Positions 16,266-24,153 of a stretch of DNA of 47,607 nucleotides are shown piece after piece. Numbering within the stretch: the first letter of the stretch is position 1; the number at the start of each line of letters is the position of its first letter. A program made the translations under genes and the position numbers. Origin of the DNA: Nocardioides sp. (GTDB lineage Bacteria; Actinomycetota; Actinomycetes; Propionibacteriales; Nocardioidaceae); assembly GCF_030149505.1 (NCBI RefSeq), contig NZ_JASBRN010000003.1, positions 1 to 47,607 of the forward strand, read 5' to 3'. Under the pieces are notes generated by a model. It was not told where the DNA came from and searched no databases. It was given only the letters and a program-made list of their open reading frames with translations.

Positions 16266-16303
16266 GCGGGACCCCCCGGACCGGAGGGGCCGGGGGGTCT
16301 CGC
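16266..16303 (-). terminator. Strong hairpin after the cheX-like gene
   Basis: Arms GCGGGACCCCCCGG (16266-16279) and CCGGGGGGTCTCGC (16290-16303), 14 pairs with one G-U, loop of 10. It stands about 50 bp beyond the last gene of the cheR operon and upstream of the flgB promoter, so it insulates the two minus-strand units. The rest of 16043-16353 shows no gene. Confidence 0.65.
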
Positions 16304-16353
16304 GTGTGGTGTCGCAGGGGTCCCTCGGGAGCGATCCCCAGTGGCGGGGTCGC

Positions 16354-16869
16354 TCAGGTGAGGACCACGGCCACCCGACCGGAGCCGTAGCCCGCGACGT
16401 CCACGTGGAAGTCGGCCCTGCGGCCGAGGATCTGGGTGCGGATGCGCGCGTCGACCGGGAGCTCCTGGCCGGCGGTCTGCGCGGAGTAGAGCCGCAGGTG
16501 GGCGGCGCCCTCGACGTTGAAGACGGCCGAGAAGACGTTGAAGACCTCGGCGAGGCCCTCGGCCATCGTCTCGGGCAGGGCGCCGTCCTCGATGGCCTGC
16601 TCGGCGCCGCTGGAGGGCACCAGTGCGAGGGCGGCCCCCGCGTGCGCCGACAGCGGGAGGTCGAAGGCGACCACCGCGCGCACCACGAGGGTGTCGTCGA
16701 CGAACTGCGCGATGCTCGCCGGGTAGTGGGCGTTCACCGCGAACGGCGGCCCGGGCTTGAGCGTGACGTCGCGGTCCAGGAGGTCGCCGAGCAGGTCGCG
16801 GATCTCCTTGGGCGCCGGCAGGTGCACCGGCTGTGCCTGGTCGGGAGCCTTCATGACGGGCTGGCTCAC
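16354..16869 (-). CDS. Putative CheC/CheX-like chemotaxis protein
   Basis: 171 residues, not matched to a named family with certainty. In the middle it has alternating strands (LVVRAVVAFDLPLSAHAGAA), then a helix with ETMAEGLAEVFNVFSAVFNV. The E108-V-F-N111 spacing resembles the E-x-x-N phosphatase motif of CheC/CheX, and the fold order strand-strand-helix fits that family. It overlaps the following cheY by ATGA, which supports action on a response regulator. It could equally be a CheY-P sink without catalysis. Confidence 0.55.
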   Translation of the reverse strand: MSQPVMKAPDQAQPVHLPAPKEIRDLLGDLLDRDVTLKPGPPFAVNAHYPASIAQFVDDTLVVRAVVAFDLPLSAHAGAALALVPSSGAEQAIEDGALPETMAEGLAEVFNVFSAVFNVEGAAHLRLYSAQTAGQELPVDARIRTQILGRRADFHVDVAGYGSGRVAVVLT

Positions 16870-17237
16870 GTGCTCGCCCCGAGGACCGTGCCGAGGGCCT
16901 CGTCGAAGGCCTCGGGGGTGAAGGGCTTGGCGATGAGGAAGGCCGCCCCTGCCGCCTCGGCCTGGGCGCGCATGGCCGCGGAGCCCTCGGAGGTGACGAA
17001 GCCGAACGGCACCGTCCCGCCCGAGGCGCGCAGCGTGGTGAGGAAGTCGATGCCGCTCATCTCCGGCATGTTCCAGTCCGAGAGGACCAGGTCCGGGGCC
17101 TCGCGCTGGACGGCCTCCAGGCCCTCGCGACCGTTCTCGGCCTCGACGATGTCGTGGCCGGCGTGGCCGGACTGGCGCAGGGTGCGGATCACGATCTGGC
17201 GCATCACGCGGCTGTCGTCGACGACGAGGATCTTCAT
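16866..17237 (-). CDS. cheY: CheY-like response regulator (second copy)
   Basis: 123 residues, single receiver domain. Acidic pair at 7-8 (VVDDSR), phosphoacceptor Asp54 in LVLSDWNMPEMSG, Thr82 region (FVTSEG) and Lys104 in AKPFTP are all present. No output domain, so it acts by protein binding. It has AGGAG upstream and follows cheX by 51 bp, in the same operon. Which of the two CheY proteins drives the motor cannot be told from sequence. Confidence 0.9.
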   Translation of the reverse strand: MKILVVDDSRVMRQIVIRTLRQSGHAGHDIVEAENGREGLEAVQREAPDLVLSDWNMPEMSGIDFLTTLRASGGTVPFGFVTSEGSAAMRAQAEAAGAAFLIAKPFTPEAFDEALGTVLGAST

Positions 17238-17288
17238 CGGGGTGCTCCTAGCTCAGGGCGGGCGGGTCGGGGGAACGGTGACCGGACG

Positions 17289-17753
17289 TCAGGCGACGGC
17301 GGGGGGAGGAGGCGTGTGGACGGTCACGACGACCGGCTCCCCGCGCCAGGTGAGGTCGAGGCGGCAGACCTCGACCAGGTGCGAGCCGGGGGAGATGTCG
17401 CCGTGCCCGACCAGCGGCAGCGACAGGACGGCGGCGCCGGCCATGAGGCTCTTGATGTTGCCGCCGACCATGTTGACCAGCTCGCCCAGGGCGTCGCGCA
17501 GGTCCTCGTCGGTGCAGTCGTCCTCACCGCACATCAGCATCGTGGAGGTGACGTGCACGGCGCCGGGGTCGGTCAGCTGCACGGTGACCTGGGCGTCCCA
17601 GCCACCACTCACGGTGATGGCGGCCGACCAGCCTCCCGGCGGCATCGGCGTGGGCAGCGGCAGGATCGGCTCCTCGGCCCCGAGGAAGCTCGACCACACC
17701 TCCTCGACGACGGCGTGCACGTCCCCGAGGGACGGCTCCATGGTGACGGTCAT
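17289..17753 (-). CDS. cheX: CheY-P phosphatase CheX
   Basis: 154 residues. The diagnostic motif is DLRDALGELVNMVGGNIKSL, with catalytic Glu91 and Asn94 spaced E-x-x-N and the following GGN. CheX dephosphorylates CheY-P and so ends the signal. The ATG at 17753 overlaps the upstream cheY stop by ATGA; a longer reading frame upstream lies inside cheY and is not the gene. Confidence 0.88.
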   Translation of the reverse strand: MTVTMEPSLGDVHAVVEEVWSSFLGAEEPILPLPTPMPPGGWSAAITVSGGWDAQVTVQLTDPGAVHVTSTMLMCGEDDCTDEDLRDALGELVNMVGGNIKSLMAGAAVLSLPLVGHGDISPGSHLVEVCRLDLTWRGEPVVVTVHTPPPPAVA

Positions 17754-18133
17754 GCGGGGACCTCCTGGGCGACGAGCCCGAGGAGCTCCATCTTCTCGAT
17801 GATGGCGTCGGGCGTGAACGGCTTGATGACGTACTCGTGGGCTCCTGCTGCCAGTGCCCGCACGATCTGGCCGTGCTCGCTCTCGGTGGTGACCATCATC
17901 AGGGTCACGTTGCGCCACCGCTCGTCGGCCCGCACGCGGGTGACGAAGGTGTAGCCGTCCATGAGGGGCATGTTCCAGTCGATGAGGCAGATGTCCGGGG
18001 TGAGCCCGGACTCCAGGTGGTCCAGCGCCTCCTGGCCGTTGCCGGCCTCGGTGGTCTCGAACCCGAGCTCGGTGACGATGCGGCGCAGGATGCTCCGCAT
18101 CGTCCTGGAGTCGTCGATGATGAGGGCGTGCAC
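17750..18133 (-). CDS. cheY: CheY-like response regulator
   Basis: 127 residues, single receiver domain. Asp7/Asp8 (LIIDDSRTMR), phosphoacceptor Asp52 in CLIDWNMPLMDG, VTTES and Lys104 in YVIKPFTP are intact. It lies one base after cheR and is translationally joined to cheX, a compact adaptation and signal-termination module. Confidence 0.92.
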   Translation of the reverse strand: MHALIIDDSRTMRSILRRIVTELGFETTEAGNGQEALDHLESGLTPDICLIDWNMPLMDGYTFVTRVRADERWRNVTLMMVTTESEHGQIVRALAAGAHEYVIKPFTPDAIIEKMELLGLVAQEVPA

Positions 18134-18134
18134 G

Positions 18135-19040
18135 TCAGGCTCCTGTCTGACTGAGGGCGGTGAAGGCAGGGGGCGCCACCGTGGTCGCGGCAGCGGGTGC
18201 CGCCGGGGGCCGGGTCGCCAGGGTCGGGCGTGCGGCCGTGCGGGGCCGGTGCATCCAGACCCGACCCGCGGCCTCGCGGGTCCAGGCGTCGTCGAGGTCG
18301 AGGGTGGTCTCCGAGGAGCCGAGCAGCAGGAAGCCGTCCGGCGAGATGCGCGTGCTGACGCGGCGCAGGATGTCGCGCTTGGTGTCCATGTCGAAGTAGA
18401 TGAGCACGTTGCGCAGGAAGACGATGTCGAAGACCGGCATCGGTGGGAACGGCGCCGCGAGGTTGAGGTGCTGGGTGGTCACCATCGAGCGCAGCTCGGG
18501 GGAGACCTCCCACTCGTTGCCGACGCGGGTGAACCAGGTGACCAGGCGCTGGGCCGGCATGCCGCGGTTCATCTCCACCTGGGAGTACCTCCCGGCCTTG
18601 ACCCGCTCCAGCATCGTCGTGGACACGTCGGTGGCGTGGATGCGGGCCGTCCAGCCCGGGGGGAGGTGCTCCTTGAGCAGCATGGTCAGCGAGTACGCCT
18701 CCTGGCCGCTCGAGCACGCCGCGGACCAGATCTCCAGGTGCTTGACGTGCTTCCGCGACTCCAGGAGCGGGGGCAGCATGGCGTCGGTGAAGGCCTGGTA
18801 GGGCGCGAGGTCGCGGAACCACGACGTCTCGTTGATGGTGAGTGCGTCCACGGCGCGGGCGCGCTCGGCGAGGTCGGTGGACAGACGGGCGACGTACGAG
18901 TCGACATCCGGTGTCCCCGCAGCGCGGGCGAGGGGGAGCAACCTGGCCTCGACGAGGTACTCCTTGCCCGGTTCGCAGAGCATGGCAGTCTCTCGTCGCA
19001 GCAGGTCCGCCACGTAGGCGAAGCTGGTGGGTGAGATCAC
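18135..19040 (-). CDS. cheR: Chemotaxis receptor methyltransferase CheR
   Basis: 301 residues. CheR moves methyl groups from S-adenosylmethionine to receptor glutamates. The helical N-domain contains INETSWFRDLAPYQAF; the SAM site is in EIWSAACSSGQEAYSLTMLL; RIHATDVSTTMLERVKAGRY and FDIVFLRNVLIYFD follow. An Ala/Pro/Thr tail of about 35 residues ends it. The GTG at 19040 is chosen because a promoter-like element ends 7 bases before it, so the message is probably leaderless. An in-frame ATG at 19136 would place the promoter and the operator palindrome inside the coding region. Confidence 0.93.
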   Translation of the reverse strand: MISPTSFAYVADLLRRETAMLCEPGKEYLVEARLLPLARAAGTPDVDSYVARLSTDLAERARAVDALTINETSWFRDLAPYQAFTDAMLPPLLESRKHVKHLEIWSAACSSGQEAYSLTMLLKEHLPPGWTARIHATDVSTTMLERVKAGRYSQVEMNRGMPAQRLVTWFTRVGNEWEVSPELRSMVTTQHLNLAAPFPPMPVFDIVFLRNVLIYFDMDTKRDILRRVSTRISPDGFLLLGSSETTLDLDDAWTREAAGRVWMHRPRTAARPTLATRPPAAPAAATTVAPPAFTALSQTGA

Positions 19041-19047
19041 GCCGGTC

Positions 19048-19074
19048 CCATCGTCCCGGGCCAGGGGGACCTGA
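19048..19074 (-). promoter_or_regulatory. Sigma-28-type promoter of cheR (leaderless)
   Basis: Minus strand reads TCAG-N15-GACGATGG, then seven bases, then the GTG start of cheR. The first -10 base group is GACGA rather than GCCGA, the only deviation at that position among the seven sites. Confidence 0.55.
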
Positions 19075-19100
19075 GTGCTTCTCGGGCCGGCTGTCGGCGA

Positions 19101-19114
19101 GGGACCAAGGTCCC
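19101..19114. promoter_or_regulatory. Operator-like palindrome GGGACCAAGGTCCC between cheR and cheB
   Basis: Perfect 6-base inverted repeat around AA, followed by GA. An identical 16-base string GGGACCAAGGTCCCGA occurs upstream of cheA at 29103. It lies 38 bp from the cheB -35 and 26 bp from the cheR -35. The GGGAC-N4-GTCCC form recalls boxes of NarL/LuxR-type regulators such as DosR (family knowledge, not shown here). Confidence 0.5.
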
Positions 19115-19152
19115 GACCTGGCTCCGACCCGGTCACCGATGCCGCGGACGCC

Positions 19153-19179
19153 TCACGTGCGTGCCCGGGATGCCGATGT
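19153..19179 (+). promoter_or_regulatory. Sigma-28-type promoter of cheB (leaderless)
   Basis: TCAC-N15-GCCGATGT followed by seven bases and then the GTG of cheB. No ribosome binding site is present before that GTG, which supports a leaderless start. Confidence 0.6.
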
Positions 19180-19186
19180 CAGCCAC

Positions 19187-20239
19187 GTGATCCGTGCTCT
19201 CGTGGTCGACGACTCGGCCGTGCTGCGTCGACTGATCAGCAACGTGCTGGCCTCCGACCCCGAGATCGAGGTCGTCGGCACCGCCGTCGACGGTCTCGAC
19301 GCGATCGAGAAGGTCGACGTGCTCAAGCCCGACGTCGTCACCCTCGACGTGGAGATGCCCCGCCTGGACGGGCTCGGCGCGGTGAAGGAGATCAGCGCCC
19401 GACACCCGCGGCTGCCGGTCATCATGTTCAGCACGCTGACGGAGAAGGGGGCCAGCGCCACGCTGCACGCCCTCTCCAACGGGGCCAGCGACTACGTCGC
19501 GAAGCCCACGGGTGCGACCTCCTTCGCCGACGCCCTCGACATCGTCCGCGACGAGCTGCTGCCCCGCGTCAAGGCGCTCACCGCCGCCCGCCGCATCTCC
19601 GCCGGCGCGCCTGCTGCCGTGCCCCGGCCGCGGGCCACGCCCCCCGTGCGCACCCAGCCCGAGGTCCTCGTCATCGCCTGCTCCACCGGCGGACCGGACG
19701 CGCTGTCGAAGGTGCTGGCCGGGCTGCCGGCCACCTTCGCCCTGCCCGTGCTCGTCACCCAGCACATGCCGCCCGTCTTCACCGCCCAGTTCGCCGACCG
19801 CCTCGACCGGGTCTCCCCGCTGTCGGTGCGAGAGGCCGCCGACGGCGACGTCGTACGCCGCGGGGAGGTCCTCGTGGCACCGGGCGACTTCCACCTCCGG
19901 GTCTCCCGGTCGGCCGGCGTCGTCCGGGCCGCCCTCGACCAGGGTCCGCGGGAGAACTTCTGCCGCCCCGCCGCCGACCCGCTGCTGCGCTCGGCCGCCG
20001 AGCTCTACGGTCCCGGCGTGCTCTGCCTCGTCCTGACCGGCATGGGGTCCGACGGTCTCGAGGGGGCCCGGGTCGTGGTCGACAAGGGCGGCCGGGTCGT
20101 CGTGCAGGACCAGGCCACCTCGGTCGTCTGGGGCATGCCGGGTGCCGTCGCCGGCGCAGGGCTGGCCCACGAGGTGCTGCCGCTCGAGGCGATCGCCCCG
20201 CGGCTCAGCGTGCTGGCGGGGGCCCTGCCGGTGGGCTGA
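19187..20239 (+). CDS. cheB: Chemotaxis methylesterase/deamidase CheB
   Basis: 350 residues. Receiver domain with DD at 8-9 and phosphoacceptor Asp54 (VTLDVEMPRLDG), then a Pro-rich linker and the methylesterase domain with the catalytic triad Ser166 (ACSTGGP), His193 (TQHMPP) and Asp289 (TGMGSDG). It removes receptor methyl groups in feedback to CheA. The GTG at 19187 sits seven bases after a promoter element; in-frame starts upstream (19139, 19157) lie at or before the predicted transcript start and lack ribosome sites. Divergent from cheR, the antagonist enzyme. Confidence 0.94.
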   Translation: MIRALVVDDSAVLRRLISNVLASDPEIEVVGTAVDGLDAIEKVDVLKPDVVTLDVEMPRLDGLGAVKEISARHPRLPVIMFSTLTEKGASATLHALSNGASDYVAKPTGATSFADALDIVRDELLPRVKALTAARRISAGAPAAVPRPRATPPVRTQPEVLVIACSTGGPDALSKVLAGLPATFALPVLVTQHMPPVFTAQFADRLDRVSPLSVREAADGDVVRRGEVLVAPGDFHLRVSRSAGVVRAALDQGPRENFCRPAADPLLRSAAELYGPGVLCLVLTGMGSDGLEGARVVVDKGGRVVVQDQATSVVWGMPGAVAGAGLAHEVLPLEAIAPRLSVLAGALPVG

Positions 20240-20271
20240 GGTCTGTCTGTCGGGGTCGGTCGTGGGTGGTC

Positions 20272-20469
20272 GGCGCCGGTCGGGCCCTCGCGCGGAGGCG
20301 TCGGCTCCCTGCCGGGGGCGATCGGACGGGCGCCCCCTTCGTCGCTACCAGCCCGTTCGCTCGTACCTCACGAACGGGCCGCCAGACCCAACCACGCTCC
20401 TCCGGGGGCGCCCGTCCGATCGCCCCCGTCAGTCCGCCGACACGGTCGCGCGAGGGCCCGACCGGCGCC
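20272..20469. repeat. 198-bp nested palindrome between convergent cheB and csrA
   Basis: Outer arms 20272-20294 and 20447-20469 are perfect over 23 bp. A 19/19-base partly paired section (20295-20313 with 20428-20446, 12 matches) leads to a second perfect arm pair of 24 bp (20314-20337 with 20404-20427). Inside, GCCCGTTCG (20351-20359) pairs with CGAACGGGC (20371-20379). The gap 20240-20521 has no gene. It could act as a two-way transcription terminator, but it is much larger than one needs to be. Confidence 0.85.
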
Positions 20470-20521
20470 TCCGGGTCGTTCGTGGGCGCGGTCGTGGGCG
20501 GTGGGTCGGCGCTCGTGCTGG

Positions 20522-20758
20522 CTAGCTGCCGCGCTTGCGGAGGGCCTCGGCGAGGCTGGCGATGGCGTCCTCGGCGGGGGAGGAGGCAGCCTGGTTGGTG
20601 TTGGCGACCTCGGCCAGGAGCTCGGCGCGGTTGACCGCGACGGAGCGGGGGGCGTCGATGCCGATCCGTACGACGTCGCCGCGGACCTCGAGCACGGTCA
20701 CGGTGATGTCGTCGCCGATGACGACGCTCTCACCGACGCGGCGGCTCAGGACCAGCAT
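20522..20758 (-). CDS. csrA: Translational regulator CsrA
   Basis: 78 residues starting [20 protein letters not shown], followed by [20 protein letters not shown] with the RNA-binding Arg in VNR. CsrA dimers bind GGA loops in mRNA leaders, in Gram-positives mainly the flagellin leader. The C-terminal ~20 residues extend past the usual end. It is downstream of fliW, whose product sequesters CsrA, and the leader of fliC in this window has fitting hairpins. Confidence 0.96.
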   Translation of the reverse strand: MLVLSRRVGESVVIGDDITVTVLEVRGDVVRIGIDAPRSVAVNRAELLAEVANTNQAASSPAEDAIASLAEALRKRGS

Positions 20759-20796
20759 GGGACAACGCTACCCGGCGTACCTCTCCCTCGTGGCGT

Positions 20797-21300
20797 TCAG
20801 GCCACGAGCGGCGTGTGGGTGGACAGCGCGGGATCGTCGAGGACGACCTGGCAGGCCCGCTGGGTGTGGGTGTTGACGAGCACGGGGGCGAGCAGGTTGG
20901 CCGTGGTGTCGGCCAGGCTCGGGCCGGCGGTGAGCACGCTCAGCAGCAGCACGTCCTCGGCGCGGGTGACGCCGAGCTCGGAGGCCGTGGCGTCGTCGAT
21001 GACGGGGGCGTACTCGGGGAAGAAGGCGTGCGGCGGCACGACCAGGAAGCGCAGGTCGGGGTCGTCGAGGGAGCGCAGGGCGCAGAGGACGCCGCCCTCG
21101 TCGAGGCGCACGAGCGCGAAGCGACGGTGGGCGGGGAAGCCGGGCATCGGGTGGACCAGCTCGATGACGGGCAGGTCGGCCGCGACGGACTCGGCGGACG
21201 AGCCGTTCTCCGACGGGCCGGACGGGGGCTCGGTCATCTGGCTGCGGTGCTCCTCGGCTGCGGGGTGGGCGGCGGGATCCCTGGTCTCGGTGGCGATCAT
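20797..21300 (-). CDS. fliW: Flagellar assembly factor FliW (CsrA antagonist)
   Basis: 167 residues. After a polar N-terminal extension of about 45 residues comes the FliW domain: VIELVHPMPGFPAHRRFALV, LDDPDLRFLVVPPHAFFPEY, and LTAGPSLADTTANLLAPVLV ending NTHTQRACQVVLDD. FliW binds both flagellin and CsrA, so free flagellin releases CsrA. The ATG at 21300 forms an ATGA with the flgL stop; an ATG at 21237 would remove much of the extension. Confidence 0.93.
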   Translation of the reverse strand: MIATETRDPAAHPAAEEHRSQMTEPPSGPSENGSSAESVAADLPVIELVHPMPGFPAHRRFALVRLDEGGVLCALRSLDDPDLRFLVVPPHAFFPEYAPVIDDATASELGVTRAEDVLLLSVLTAGPSLADTTANLLAPVLVNTHTQRACQVVLDDPALSTHTPLVA

Positions 21301-22184
21301 CGCAGGAAGTCCACGAGGCTCGGCTGCATGACGCGCGAGGTGGAGGCGAGGGCGGCCTGGTAGGCGACCTCGTGCATCTGCAGGTCCACCATCGCCTTGG
21401 GCAGGTCGGTGTCCTCGACCTCCGACAGCGCCGTACGCAGGGTGACCAGGGCGTCTTGGCCCTTGCGCTCGGCGGAGTCGACCCGGTTGTAGGCGGCGCC
21501 GACGGCGGCCTGGGCGCGGGTGACCGCCTTGCTGCGCTGCTCCATGGCCGCGAGGCCCGTCTGGATGCCGGTCTTGTCCCCCGTCAGCAGGGCGGTCTCC
21601 AGTGCGGCGAGGTCGTCGAAGAGGTTGGCCCCGTTCGGGCCGACGACGTCGGTCCCCGGCACGTCGATGCGGACCTTCACGCCGTCGGCGACGCTCCGCT
21701 CGACGGGGGCGTCGAGACCGATGTACTGGCCCGTCGCGTCGAAGGCCTTGCCGCCGGAGGTGACCCCGCCGAAGACGGGGCGGTCGAGGTAGGTGGTGTT
21801 CGCCTGGCCGAGCAGCCCCTCGCGGATCTGCCGCAGCTCGGTCACCAGGGCCTGGGCGGACTCCGGGCTGGTGGAGGCGTTGGCGCCCTGGAGCGCCAGC
21901 TCGCGGGCGCGTCGCAGGTTGTCGGCCATGCCCTGGAGCGTGGTGTCGGTGACGTCGAGCCAGCCCAGGCCGTTCTGCGCGTTGCGCACGTGCTGCTGGG
22001 TCTGCGCGACCTGCACCCGGATCTTCATCGACGTGGTGGCGTCGGTGGGGGAGTCCGAGGGGCGGTTGATCTCCTTGCCCGTGGACAGCCGCTCCTGGGT
22101 GCGCGCCAGCCGGTCGAGCCCGGCCTGCAGGGAGGCCACCGACCTCCCGGCGATCATGTTCTGGGTGACGCGGACCATGGCCAT
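21297..22184 (-). CDS. flgL: Hook-filament junction protein FlgL
   Basis: 295 residues, flagellin-like at both ends: MVRVTQNMIAGRSVASLQAG, LARTQERLSTGKEINRPSDS at the start and MVDLQMHEVAYQAALASTSR, VMQPSLVDFLR at the end. It joins the filament to FlgK. The start codon shares a base with the flgK stop, so the two are translated together. Confidence 0.93.
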   Translation of the reverse strand: MAMVRVTQNMIAGRSVASLQAGLDRLARTQERLSTGKEINRPSDSPTDATTSMKIRVQVAQTQQHVRNAQNGLGWLDVTDTTLQGMADNLRRARELALQGANASTSPESAQALVTELRQIREGLLGQANTTYLDRPVFGGVTSGGKAFDATGQYIGLDAPVERSVADGVKVRIDVPGTDVVGPNGANLFDDLAALETALLTGDKTGIQTGLAAMEQRSKAVTRAQAAVGAAYNRVDSAERKGQDALVTLRTALSEVEDTDLPKAMVDLQMHEVAYQAALASTSRVMQPSLVDFLR

Positions 22185-23572
22185 CAGCCGACCCCTGTCC
22201 TGTTGATGAGTGTGTCGAGCACGGAGTCCATGACCGACATGACACGGGCGGCGGCCTCGTAGGCGCGCTGCGCGGTGAGCATCGCGACGGTCTCCTCGTC
22301 GAGGTTCACGCCGCCGAGCTGCTCGCGGGCGGCGTCGACCTGGTTGGTGAGGAGGGACTGGGTGCGGACCAGCCGCTGGGCCGAGGCGACCTCGGTGCCG
22401 AAGCCGTTGACGAGCCGCTGGTAGGCGCCCTCGGCGGTGCCGGCGGTCCCGATCGCGTCGGCGGTGCTGCCGTCGAGCGCACCGCCCGGCAGCGACGAGG
22501 CCGCGACCTGGCGGTTCGTGACGTTGACGGTCAGGCTGGCCGCGGGGTTGGCGGGGTCGTAGGTGAAGAAGGCCAGCCCCGGGTTGCCGTCCTGGTCGAA
22601 ACCGGACGTGTGCGCGGCGTTCACCGTGTCGGCCAGGTCCTTGGCCACCGCGTCCAGCCCGGCGGCGTACGCCGGCAGCGTGGTGTTGAGCAGGTCCGTG
22701 GACGCACCGACCTCACCGCGCACGCCGGCCGTGAGGGGCGTCGTGGTGGCGCCGGTGGTGATGGACAGAGTCACGGGCTGGCCGTCGGACCCGCCGGTGG
22801 GCGTGACGCCGGTGGTGATCTCCAGCCGGCCGGCGGTGATGCCCGAGACGAGCGCGACGCCGGCGACGTCGACGTTCAGGGCCCCGTCGGGCTGCACGAG
22901 GCCGACCCCGCCGGTGAGCTGGGCCAGCCGCTGGCCGAGCAGGTCGCGCTGGTCGGCGAGGTCGCTGGTGTCGACGCCGTCGAGCTTGGCGGTCGCGAGT
23001 GCTCGGTTGGTCTCGGCGAGCTCGACGGCGAGGGTGTTGACCTCGCTGACCGTCCCCTGGAGCGAGAGCCGCTGGGTCGCGGTCTCGGCGGCGACGTTGG
23101 CCGACTGCGACGAGAACGCGGCGGCGAGGGCCTCGGCGCGGGCCAGCACCTGGCCGCGGGCCGCGGCGCCGGCGGGGTCGTTGGCGACGTCCTGCCACGC
23201 GGAGCGGAAGTCGGCGAGCGCGGCGGAGACGCCGGCGTCACCGGGCTCGCCCACACCGCTCTCCATCCGGGCCAGCGCGGTCGCGCGCAGCTGGAGGTAG
23301 GAGAGGGACGAGTGCTCGGTGCGCGACCGGGCGTCGAGCAGCGCGTCGTTCATCCGGGTGATCCCGGCCATCCGCACGCCCGCTCCGGCGCCCTCGTAGC
23401 GCGACCAGCGAGCCGGCACCGTCGGGGCGCCCAGCGACTCGCCGTCGGCGCGACGACGGTTGTAGCCCTCGGTCGAGACGTTGGCGATGTTATGGCTGGC
23501 CGCGTCCATCGCGACGCGGTTGTACCTCAGCGCGCTGAGCGCGGTGTTGAGGGAGGACAGGGTGCCGGACAT
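22184..23572 (-). CDS. flgK: Hook-filament junction protein FlgK
   Basis: 462 residues. N-terminus LSSLNTALSALRYNRVAMDA then ASHNIANVSTEGYNRRRAD, the hook-associated signature; C-terminus GVNLDEETVAMLTAQRAYEA then AARVMSVMDSVLDTLINRTG. The middle has DLADQRDLLGQRLAQLTGG, typical of HAP1. It follows flgN by 4 bp; FlgN is the export chaperone for FlgK and FlgL. Confidence 0.94.
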   Translation of the reverse strand: MSGTLSSLNTALSALRYNRVAMDAASHNIANVSTEGYNRRRADGESLGAPTVPARWSRYEGAGAGVRMAGITRMNDALLDARSRTEHSSLSYLQLRATALARMESGVGEPGDAGVSAALADFRSAWQDVANDPAGAAARGQVLARAEALAAAFSSQSANVAAETATQRLSLQGTVSEVNTLAVELAETNRALATAKLDGVDTSDLADQRDLLGQRLAQLTGGVGLVQPDGALNVDVAGVALVSGITAGRLEITTGVTPTGGSDGQPVTLSITTGATTTPLTAGVRGEVGASTDLLNTTLPAYAAGLDAVAKDLADTVNAAHTSGFDQDGNPGLAFFTYDPANPAASLTVNVTNRQVAASSLPGGALDGSTADAIGTAGTAEGAYQRLVNGFGTEVASAQRLVRTQSLLTNQVDAAREQLGGVNLDEETVAMLTAQRAYEAAARVMSVMDSVLDTLINRTGVG

Positions 23573-23576
23573 GGGC

Positions 23577-24089
23577 TCAGAGGCTGCTGTCGAAGAGCCG
23601 GGCCACGGGCGCGGCCCCGACCGCGGTGCCGTCGGGGCTGTAGCCCTCGGTGGTCTCGCCCAGGCCGGCCAGCGCCTCGCGGGCCTGGCGGTAGCCGTGG
23701 GTGAGCAGGTCGCGGTTGGAGTCGGCGAGCGCGGTGATCTGGCGGGTCGAGGTCGCGAAGGCCTCGCGGTGCTCGTGCAGGATCGTGGCCCACGGCTCGG
23801 GGGCGGCGTCGGCGAGCTGGCGCAGCGTCGGGTTGGGCGCGCAGCCGACCTCCTCGGCGGCGGCGTCGGCGGCCACCGAGCGCAGCACCTCGGTCTCACG
23901 CAGGGTCTCCAGCACGGCCTCCACGTCACGCGCGGCGCGCATGAGGTGGTCGGTGCGGTTGCTGGCGAGGACCAGCTGCTCGACCTCGAGCCGGTACAGC
24001 AGGGTGTCGAGCAGCTCGCGCTCGCGCCAGAGGACCAGGCACAGCTTCTCCACGGCGTACTCCGACTCGGTTCGTGGGCGACGCCCCAT
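23577..24089 (-). CDS. flgN: Flagellar export chaperone FlgN
   Basis: 170 residues, largely helical: SEYAVEKLCLVLWRERELLD, LEVEQLVLASNRTDHLMRAA, then ITALADSNRDLLTHGYRQAR near the C-terminus, matching FlgN-family helices. The start is placed at ATG 24089, about 30 bases after a sigma-28-type promoter; the frame is open much further upstream but across the promoter. A GTG at 24113 is an alternative. First gene of flgN-flgK-flgL-fliW-csrA. Confidence 0.85.
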   Translation of the reverse strand: MGRRPRTESEYAVEKLCLVLWRERELLDTLLYRLEVEQLVLASNRTDHLMRAARDVEAVLETLRETEVLRSVAADAAAEEVGCAPNPTLRQLADAAPEPWATILHEHREAFATSTRQITALADSNRDLLTHGYRQAREALAGLGETTEGYSPDGTAVGAAPVARLFDSSL

Positions 24090-24126
24090 GCGTCGTCCCG
24101 GCTGGTGGCACACGGTGCCGACCCTC

Positions 24127-24153
24127 CAGTCGGCCGGGGACCAGACCACCTGA
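24127..24153 (-). promoter_or_regulatory. Sigma-28-type promoter of flgN-flgK-flgL-fliW-csrA
   Basis: Minus strand reads TCAG-N15-GCCGACTG. Expected start near 24120. It lies in the 347-bp gap 24090-24436 between divergent flgN and the sigma factor gene; no further gene is seen in that gap. Confidence 0.55.

Noticed and set aside
17088..17099. GGAC-N3-GTCC inside cheY
   Set aside because: Wrong spacer length and within coding sequence; such near-palindromes arise by chance in GC-rich DNA.
19139..19141. ATG as cheB start
   Set aside because: It lies upstream of the predicted promoter, has no ribosome site, and adds 16 residues not found in receiver domains.
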